Assembly: GCA_030407315.1 (NCBI GenBank)
Contig: JALQPE010000963.1
Span: forward strand, 1-24,413
Reading direction: 5' to 3'
Length of the DNA stretch: 24,413 nt
Source: Asparagopsis taxiformis
Taxonomy: Eukaryota; Rhodophyta; Florideophyceae; Bonnemaisoniales; Bonnemaisoniaceae
The notes beneath the pieces are model-generated. The model had not been told where the DNA came from. It ran no database searches and saw only the letters and a list, made by a program, of their open reading frames with translations. The position numbers and the translations under genes were made by a program. Shown piece by piece: positions 17,836 to 24,413 of the stretch. Every line of letters starts with the position of its first letter. Within the stretch, counting starts at the first letter, position 1.

Positions 17836-18377
17836 GATGGTAGGAGTTGTTCGGGGTGCAGATGAGCGGGAGTTGTGATGGGCACGATTCGATTTGAATT
17901 GTAAAAATGGGTTGGGATGGAATGGTCAAATGGCTGCGCAGATGCAGGTGCAAGTGGTCGAGAAATGTGGAAAGCGGCGCGGCGTAGTTGGCGGTAATAC
18001 GACAACGCTACTCGTTGGCCGATATTATGTCGCGTTGACTGTCTGCTCATGGTTGGTTGCGCGCTGTTCTTGTGTGTTCCAAAAGAGTCGACAGCGTGAC
18101 CCAGCGATATCGTTCGCCCGCCCCATATTGTTTGTCTCACAGTTGTATCTCGCAGGAGAGGCAATCGCCTGAATCGGGAGAAGAGACGGCTTCACAGACT
18201 ATGACAATTGGGACTAGCCAATCCGGATTCCCAGCTCCTGCCAAAATTACGGATAAAATTGCAATGGTGTGTGGTGGCGGTTCAAGCGCTGCCGCTTGCG
18301 ATGCACTGATATACACGTCGAGTGCATATGTGGACTTTGCGTGCCTCAAGGTCTTATCATTTGTTGTCCGGAGATTC
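17836..18377. other. upstream region of the coiled-coil gene
   Basis: A minus frame (17832-18164) overlaps the coiled-coil gene's start by a few bases in another frame but shows no domain. I take it as leader and promoter sequence. Confidence 0.4.
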
Positions 18378-18383
18378 AAAAAA
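18378..18383 (-). terminator. RNA polymerase III T-run after the tRNA
   Basis: Six T residues on the minus strand, about 31 bases beyond the 3' end of the tRNA-Gly gene. This is the first run of four or more T downstream. Confidence 0.5.
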
Positions 18384-18414
18384 GTTTCCTTCTTTTCCCA
18401 CCACTACACTGTAT

Positions 18415-18485
18415 TACGGCTGCCGGGAATTGAACCCGGGTCTCGCCCGTGGCAGGGGCGTATGCTACCACTATACCACCGGCGT
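18415..18485 (-). tRNA. tRNA-Gly(GCC), acceptor stem imperfect
   Basis: On the minus strand the gene is 71 nt. It has an A box (TGGTATAGTGG), a D arm, an anticodon stem CGCCC/GGGCG that pairs perfectly around the loop CTGCCAC (anticodon GCC), and a perfect T arm CCGGG-TTCAATT-CCCGG that supplies the B box. The acceptor arms ACGCCGG (5') and CAGCCGT (3') pair at five of seven positions, with C-C at 4:69 and G-A at 6:67. The first pair is A-U where Gly tRNAs normally have G-C. The D stem also has a mismatch. It may be a diverged copy or a tRNA pseudogene rather than the main cellular gene. Confidence 0.75.
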
Positions 18486-18963
18486 CGGACCAGGTCGTGG
18501 GGAAGCATTACCTGCACGGGTCGGACAGGGGTGGCCTTCAAATATTACACATGTAAGGCATGAAATATCTGCATTTTGTCACTTCCATCGCCCAACTTCC
18601 CTCTGTAGCGCCTTCGCGTCACTCCTTCCAAGCTAGACCAAGCGAATACCCGAGATGTTCATTGCTGCCAATGGAATACGTCTTGGTTCCCAAATTGATA
18701 GACCTTATATTCTATGATACGCATTACACTTGCCACCATAAATTTTTCATCTTCAATCGTGGAAGCTCAACTCTGGACTACTCGTTCATTCGTACACGAC
18801 GCTTTTGCCCCCAACTCTATACTATCACTGCCAACACATCACAGGTGAAGTGTATTTTTTGTGCTTATTGCACTTTACATCTGCTCTTATCCTCCAACAC
18901 AACCACTACTTTATCATTTCCTTACTGTAACCATAGAAAACATTGTTATATTCCACTCGAGCA
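18486..18963. other. stretch between tRNA and HNDVW paralogue 2
   Basis: It contains the 3' flank of paralogue 2. Open frames on the plus strand (18560-19000) are shadows or chance. No convincing feature. Confidence 0.4.
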
Positions 18964-19872
18964 TCAAACACATTGCGTGCGAGAAAGGTTTTGCATCTGA
19001 CTGGCGACGTCTCTTGGGCCGCAGTTTCGTCCAATACACTTCACAAGAACTATTTTGAACATCTCAAACAGAGAGCTTCTACCAGAGATGCAAATATCCA
19101 ACCTCCCATTGTTTTCAATGTCTGTGATAAGATAGTGTCCATTGTGATCCACATTCTTCAGCGTATTCGCAATACTGTTTCGACCGCGATTTTGGAAGCC
19201 CTTGAGCCATGAATGAGTCCTTGGGCGGAAATTTCCATCCTGGAACAGTCGGAACCCCTTATTGGAGCGGATCCACACATCATTGTGCTCAGTACTGTGC
19301 GGTGCAGAAGTAATTGCAGTTGTATAATACTGTCCACCTTCCCTCATCCTGATCTTAAAACACATAATTCCTTTTGTTCCAGCTCTAACAATCGATCGTG
19401 TCCTTCTGTTTCTCTCAAAAATGATTCCATCCATGCCTTCTCTCCTGGTTCTCGTCCAACCTGAAGCCATTCTGACGCGTCCAAGATCAATCACAACCTT
19501 ATTTACTCCTGTGTAAGTACAGTCTGAATTATCGTTCATCGCAGTAGGCTGGGGATTTCGAGTCTGAGTCTGTGCAGGAGCTACGGTTGTTGGCGATGTC
19601 CCAGTCCTCATGCAGGTGTTGATTAAAGCACTGTTTTCACAAGGGAATCTCGTGAATCGAACTCGATTTTCTCGACAGAACGAACAAGCTCTGGTGAAGC
19701 ATTCCGGAGATTGGGAACGTGCGTTTCTGAATGGAGCACATCGCCCACTTCTTCCCGCCAAGACCCGTCCACAATCCCGTCCAAGAGCGATGCACTTCGC
19801 AGCATGAAATGGGCGTGCCGTTGCGAGAGCAATCAAAAAGAAAAGGACCGTGACAAAAGTGGGGACCTTCAT
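18964..19872 (-). CDS. secreted HNDVW-family protein, paralogue 2
   Basis: It has 302 residues from ATG 19872 to TGA. The signal peptide is 1-19 (MKVPTFVTVLFFLIALATA). The eight-cysteine module is C27, C34, C45, C58, C63, C66, C78, C87. A Thr/Pro/Gln linker spans about 88-117. The C-terminal domain covers 118-302 with C118, C161, C251, C269, C274, C301. Motifs are GVNKVVIDLG (122-131), EGGQYYTTAIT (168-178), EHNDVWIRS (185-193), GFQNRGRN (205-212), DHNGHYLIT (232-240) and ICISGRSSLFEMF (250-262). The domain reads as a compact beta-rich, disulfide-bonded fold, and the conserved HND and DHN triplets could bind metal or carbohydrate; that is inference. It is closest in linker style and N-module wording (CIALGRDCGR, CRENR) to paralogue 3. 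No named family recognised. Confidence 0.88.
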   Translation of the reverse strand: MKVPTFVTVLFFLIALATARPFHAAKCIALGRDCGRVLAGRSGRCAPFRNARSQSPECFTRACSFCRENRVRFTRFPCENSALINTCMRTGTSPTTVAPAQTQTRNPQPTAMNDNSDCTYTGVNKVVIDLGRVRMASGWTRTRREGMDGIIFERNRRTRSIVRAGTKGIMCFKIRMREGGQYYTTAITSAPHSTEHNDVWIRSNKGFRLFQDGNFRPRTHSWLKGFQNRGRNSIANTLKNVDHNGHYLITDIENNGRLDICISGRSSLFEMFKIVLVKCIGRNCGPRDVASQMQNLSRTQCV

Positions 19873-19968
19873 GTTTTTTGTTTGATGAGATTAGCCCTTT
19901 ATGGTTCTGTGGATGATGTTGATGGTGATGTGAAGGAATTGATGTCGATTATTCTCCAAAAGGTTTAC

Positions 19969-19975
19969 TTTTATA
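19969..19975 (-). promoter_or_regulatory. TATA box of HNDVW paralogue 2
   Basis: TATAAAA on the minus strand, about 100 bp ahead of ATG 19872, the same spacing as at the other secreted genes. Confidence 0.65.
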
Positions 19976-19979
19976 GGTA

Positions 19980-22900
19980 AAGACTACCTAGTTTTCGTCT
20001 GGTCCTACCTGCGCAAATGTGTGGATAAGGCGCTAGGCTTGTTGGTTTCGCGCCTTGTCAAGGTCGGGAAGCAGTCAGGGTGTAAGTCCGCTTCAGCAAA
20101 GTTTCATAGATCATAATAACATGGGAGTGCATATGGCGGCAGTTCGTTGAATAAGGGACCAAAGTTATCGCCTATCCCGCGTCGTTCCTGATATCTTCTC
20201 TCCATAGATGCAAGGAATTGATAGCAATTCATTGCTGGGTTCGAAATTTCTACAATGTAGACACCGAGTCAAAGCTGATGGTGTCGGAGAAGGAGCTGAC
20301 GGTGTCGCCGACAGGAGGAATCACTTAATTCAGGGTAGAAAAGTTAAGGATGAACATATGTCTATTCAAAGCGCCATTCAAGAAAGGGTATAGCAGTTTG
20401 ACACCACGGCGAAGTGACTGCAAAAGTGGGATGAAGCTGTTCCGACAGGATGACTCAGCATCGAGTAGGAGTAGACGTCAAGTTGAGCGAGGAAGGGCGC
20501 GTCAAGAAGCGGTCAGAAGAGCAAGTGAGAGAGATGATTGGCCTTGTCGACGGCCTACCAGTTATGTACATATATGAATACGTCAGCTTCGACGATGACA
20601 TTTAATTTTGAAATTGGAAGAATTTGTGGATGCGATGCGCCATACGTCCACAGGGATACAGGGCCCTGGCCTTCACACCTGGGGAGAGAAAATGCGCTGT
20701 GCTGGTCATGTAAGGGATTTGAATTACATCGTCGACGGTCATGATGACCGCGGCAGAAAGTTGCGTCATGGGTTGCGAATGTGCAACAAGAACAAGTGCA
20801 TCAATAATTCAATTCTTCAGTTTGGTGTATTCTACGCCTGAATGCTTTGCAAGTGAGTGTCGGACTCGGAGAGTGCACATTTTAGTGCAGTATTGATCAC
20901 AGATTACCTTTCATTCTTGTTTGTTCTTCGTTGAAGAAGAAAAGCAAGGAGGGTACTTGTAGCAATTTGGTGGCAGTTTTAGTGGTAAACTGGGATGGCA
21001 TTATTAATAGTGTGCTCGAGGCTAATATACAGATTAAATTACGGTTTCTCTCGTTAAACAACTGGGGTTTTGCAATACTAGAGGTAGCTCAATTATCCAA
21101 GTCATTATTAATTGTACGTCGGATCGAGCAAATCCCAGAACCAAGGCGGCACTTCAATTGCTCACATGCACGTCTGCAGCCGACGGTTGCAGTCGGTACA
21201 AGTACAATGCGGGGCCACAAGTAGAGCGCAATCAGCAAATGATTCGAAATTAACGTCATCACACGCAATGTAGCTTGCAAGCTTGTCGAGATGTATTTAT
21301 TGCGATAGCGGGTCCAGAGTGCACAGAAGATGAGCAAAGGCAACACACGCAAATGTAGAGCATCGCAAATCAGGCGCGATGTAATCTTTGGCGACTCGAG
21401 AGCAGCACGTTTGTGACTGAATGGATGCACATGGGCGCGTCGAGCTAATCAGTTGCTGACTCGGGAGTCAAACTACGTCATTCAACCAAGCGGATGGGAT
21501 GCCATTCGATAACTCGGGAGCGGATTTACGCGGTGAAAGGGAAAGCAGTCTGGCACTAGCAGGGAGAGCATGATGAGACGAGTCAGATGAGGTGAGATGT
21601 ATTTGCTGCAATGACACAGCGCTGCACAATGTTTTTCAAATCTATAATAATTTTTGAAAACGCAAATGAAGAGTTAATTTGTTAATTGCTACACATGGGA
21701 AGCAATGCATCTACTCATTATTTGTCAGTCATCTCTTGCGCAATACCTTGTCACGAGTCTTTCAACGACTTGCTGCATCCAACTTGACCTGGTCGATGCA
21801 ACGTCCGATCTACAATGGCGCGGCGCGGCGCGGCGCAGCGCAGCACCGATCAATCAGCATTGCTGCCCGTTAAACACGTGCACATCGGTGAGGAGCACCG
21901 CTCTGCTTCAACTTTGTGCCTTCCGCTAGTGCAGCGCAATGATAACGCCATCATGCTGACCAGTTGACCGCGTTGGTCAGCTTATCCGCGGACGGACATC
22001 GCTTCCGCACACGCACGTGTCCCACCCAGCCCGTCATTCTAGCTCGTGCTCGTTGCCGCCGTCGAAACTTTCCAACCAAACATCGCGTGCAAAGGCTGCA
22101 CGCCGCCAACGCCTGCCGTGTCTTGACGTGGCACCCATTTCGCCGTCGTTCGACTCGTATCCATTGCAGCCCATTGGCTTGAGTCCGCAATACGTGTACC
22201 AATGTAGTGCCGCGTATAATTCTGTTCGTCGCAGCGAGTGTATGCTCCGTGCTCAGCGGCTCCCGTCTCCTCGTGCGTTGCGTCTGCGTGCGCATTGTGT
22301 ACCAATGTGCATACAAAGTTAGCACTATCCCATTGTCGCTCAATAGTATTCCAGCATCAATGAGCTCCTGACCGCCCGATTTCGAAAAATCTCTACCAAT
22401 TGGGCATGTGGCGTGCCGCTGTCACGTCAGATTTGCTGGATTGCTAAGACACGTGGTTTGCGCTGTTTGCTCAGCACTCATGTTTCTTGCCGCGTAGAAA
22501 CTACGCCTTGATCAACCCAACCCATATTCTTCCGCCTTGTCGAGTAGTATGACATGTAAACAAATGCATCTCCCCAGTCCATGTGTCGCCCGCTCTTTAT
22601 TAGTGAACATCACTTGCAGCTAATTCCTCAGTTTTGACACAAACCACTTTGTAACTTTCCTATGCCGTCGGTGACCACACACGTATCTACTCACCATCGC
22701 AGTACCAACTATCTCTAGAAGTGTTTCGTGCTACCGCCAGTCGTATTGACCTAAGTCACCATTGCATCAGATACTGCGACTGTTCCAGTTTAATGAAACT
22801 TCACTTGCGTCTTTCCACCTTGGTATCGTTGTGCTACACGTGCTCTTTCGGGCCTCAATGGTAGAATTCCATTGCAACAATATGCTTACTCAAACAGACA

Positions 22901-23839
22901 GTGTTTTCAACGTCACTTTTCTTCAAGAAATGACCAACTTTCAAACTTGCTCATAGTCTTCGTCATTCTCAGTTTATGCCTACACATTTTCCCTCTGGCA
23001 GAGATAAGACTACAAATTGGCGTATGCCAAACCTCACTCACATCTTGCCACGTTGTTTATCCATTCCCGATTCCGTCCATCATACTTATACATCGAGACT
23101 AGTATCGCTCTAGTTAACCTATTACAGTATATGCTGAATACAACAATACATCGACTGACATTCAAGACTAGGCCTATGACCGACGAACCACCCATTCCCC
23201 CTTATCACCACTACACGCGTCTGCGGAATACAACAAGCGAACGGCCGAATATGGCGTACTTTAAAAGTCCAGTACCATTGGAGAAGCGAACAATTCTACA
23301 ATTTCATAACCATCCAAACTGCTTCACCACTCCCATTTCTATTCTGCCGTCCGCACGTAGACAGCTGTTTGCAGCCACAGTGAACACGTATTGCTCTCAT
23401 TTGCTATATTCCGTTGTTAACTTTGTGACAAGAATAGACCCAATGGTTAAACAACATGAATGACGTTTGTCTCGAGCCATAATCCACCCCGATTTCCTCT
23501 CTACGTGGGGAGAAAGAGGGGTAAAATACAGGCATAGATGGTTTGATCACTTAGTGGTATGAAATTCTTGCCATTCATTCTGCAAGGAAAGCGTACCCCG
23601 TTTTGTAACTTGATATGCAAACGCTTTCAGTTGCCCTTGGTTTGATTGCGATACTTTGTCAAACATCATCGCAGATGTGCTTGTTTCAATGCGTAAAGCT
23701 CAATGAGAGCGCCCGACTGCATCTCATAGTACTCGCCATATGTCGGCAAGTGTAAGTTTTTGATAACGTACCATTTTCTCTGCTACGTGTTTATGTTTAA
23801 CGGAAGCCTCTACAAGGGAAAGAACGCCGGATGTCTGGG
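19980..23839. other. 3.9 kb gene-free stretch between divergent paralogues 2 and 3
   Basis: No frame here has a signal peptide, domain or promoter. The longest (21951-22343 minus, 130 codons) lies in a GC- and CpG-rich patch (about 21810-22330) where both strands are open, which points to composition rather than coding. A short GGCGC tandem run lies at about 21818-21837. Sequence from 22340 to 23450 is pyrimidine-rich on the plus strand. I see no RNA genes. Confidence 0.5.
21818..21837 (+). repeat. short GGCGC tandem repeat
   Basis: About four units of GGCGC followed by degenerate GCAGC units, at the left edge of a GC-rich patch. No function is evident. Confidence 0.6.
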
Positions 23840-23847
23840 TATATAAG
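23840..23847 (+). promoter_or_regulatory. TATA box of HNDVW paralogue 3
   Basis: TATATAAG lies 113 bp ahead of the ATG at 23953. The leader between is AC-rich (repeated cactcaacaa-like units), similar to the leader of the gene at 12568. Confidence 0.65.
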
Positions 23848-23952
23848 TCCTCTCATGCTCTGCCTGTTAGCTCTTATCCATTCACTCAACAAACGAACAC
23901 TCACTCAACACACAGATCCTTCCCATCTTTCACACACTACACAACCATCAGA

Positions 23953-24413
23953 ATGAAATCGATCTGCATCGTCGCCATTTTCCTGATTTTCTCGCCCATT
24001 GTGTCGGCCAAGCCGTTCGATTCGGCGAGATGTCTCGCTCTTGGTCGAGGGTGTGGACGAAACCTTGCAGAAAAGAGCGGAGTCTGTGCAGCAGGAAGAC
24101 CTCGCCAGGACCAGTCTGACAGATGTCACAGTCAAGCATGTGCGTACTGCCGTGAGAATAGGAATGATAGGAACAAATTCCCATGTTCAGAATCTAGGCG
24201 TTTCAGATGCTCTGGAATGCAGCCACCTGCACCGGCACCTGCACCGGCACCAAGCATGCAGAACAATGGAAGATGTACATTCATTGGAACCAACAAGATT
24301 GTCATCAACCTCGGAAGTGTTCCTCGCGGTCGTGGCTGGACTCCTGTCAGGAACAGTGGAATGAGTGGTATTGGTTTTGACGTAAATCGTCGATCGAGAA
24401 GTATTGTTCCTGC
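23953..24413 (+). CDS. secreted HNDVW-family protein, paralogue 3 (runs off the window)
   Basis: The frame is open from ATG 23953 to the last base of the window (153 codons seen). The signal peptide is MKSICIVAIFLIFSPIVSA. The eight-cysteine module follows with the family spacing (CLALGRGC, then x10, x12, x4, x2, x11, and x7 before the last cysteine where the others have x8). The linker is PPAPAPAPAPS, coded by a 12-nt tandem repeat. The C-terminal domain begins at CTFIGTNKIVINLG and is cut at ...RRSRSIVP, before the HNDVW block. It is transcribed away from paralogue 2. Family membership is certain from the shared cysteine spacing and the start of the C-domain; completeness cannot be judged. 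Confidence 0.85.
   Translation, partial: MKSICIVAIFLIFSPIVSAKPFDSARCLALGRGCGRNLAEKSGVCAAGRPRQDQSDRCHSQACAYCRENRNDRNKFPCSESRRFRCSGMQPPAPAPAPAPSMQNNGRCTFIGTNKIVINLGSVPRGRGWTPVRNSGMSGIGFDVNRRSRSIVP
24228..24254 (+). repeat. 12-nt tandem repeat coding for the Pro-Ala linker
   Basis: Two copies of gcaccggcacct plus a partial third encode alternating Pro and Ala between the two domains of paralogue 3. Confidence 0.75.

Noticed and set aside
17832..18164. minus frame overlapping the start of the coiled-coil gene
   Set aside because: It is in a different frame with no domain; more likely leader sequence.
21951..22343. 130-codon minus frame
   Set aside because: It lies in a CpG-rich patch with open frames on both strands, with no domain, promoter or signal peptide.
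1..24413. CRISPR array, operon or bacterial gene structure
   Set aside because: There are no regularly spaced repeats and no Shine-Dalgarno-led gene strings; tRNA, promoter and transposon features are eukaryotic.

Overview
The window is nuclear DNA of a eukaryote. It has TATA-box promoters about 110 bp ahead of signal-peptide genes, a tRNA with internal A and B boxes, a PIF/Harbinger-type DNA transposon, LTR-retrotransposon relics and long intergenic stretches. Coding regions, including the broken copies of large housekeeping genes, are read without obvious introns, so the genome looks intron-poor. The wording of the V-ATPase and VPS13 fragments and the lack of introns make me lean towards a red alga or another intron-poor protist, but nothing here proves the lineage.

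Layout. Positions 1-930 form a GC- and CpG-rich block that looks like the 3' end of a Ty3-type retroelement: a purine tract followed by a TGTGACGC... LTR start. Positions 1154-1740 (minus) hold a frameshifted gag-like relic. From 2259 to 10493 lies a single 8.2 kb transposon with 749/748-bp terminal inverted repeats that differ at only two places, flanked by the 3-bp target duplication GGT. Inside it, left to right, are a broken Myb/SANT-trihelix plus coiled-coil gene (+), the 5' part of a V-ATPase subunit a gene (-), the 5' part of a VPS13/chorein gene (+), and an apparently intact HARBI1-like DDE transposase (-). The two host-gene fragments are head to head and both are dead: lost start codon, in-frame stops, single-base shifts. 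The element therefore looks like a gene-capturing Harbinger, comparable to Pack-MULEs, that recently inserted here carrying already decayed cargo. Both TIRs carry the same inward-facing TATA box, so the repeats probably supply matched promoters to the SANT gene and the transposase.

Right of the transposon, 11080-12060 (minus) has scattered decayed coding sequence, possibly cullin-like. From 12.5 kb onward the region is dominated by secreted cysteine-rich proteins. One is a 173-residue protein with two copies of a six-cysteine module joined by a poly-Thr linker. The other three (about 14.1-15.0 kb minus, 19.0-19.9 kb minus, 23.95 kb to the window end plus) are paralogues of an unrecognised family with a signal peptide, an eight-cysteine N-terminal module, a variable linker and a C-terminal domain of about 185 residues containing HNDVW, DHNGHY and ICISGRS motifs. 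A 295-residue charged coiled-coil protein of unknown role (16948-17835 minus) and a tRNA-Gly(GCC) (18415-18485 minus) lie among them. The rest is mostly gene-free.

The two most unusual things are the transposon that captured the 5' ends of two host genes together and the three-member secreted protein family.
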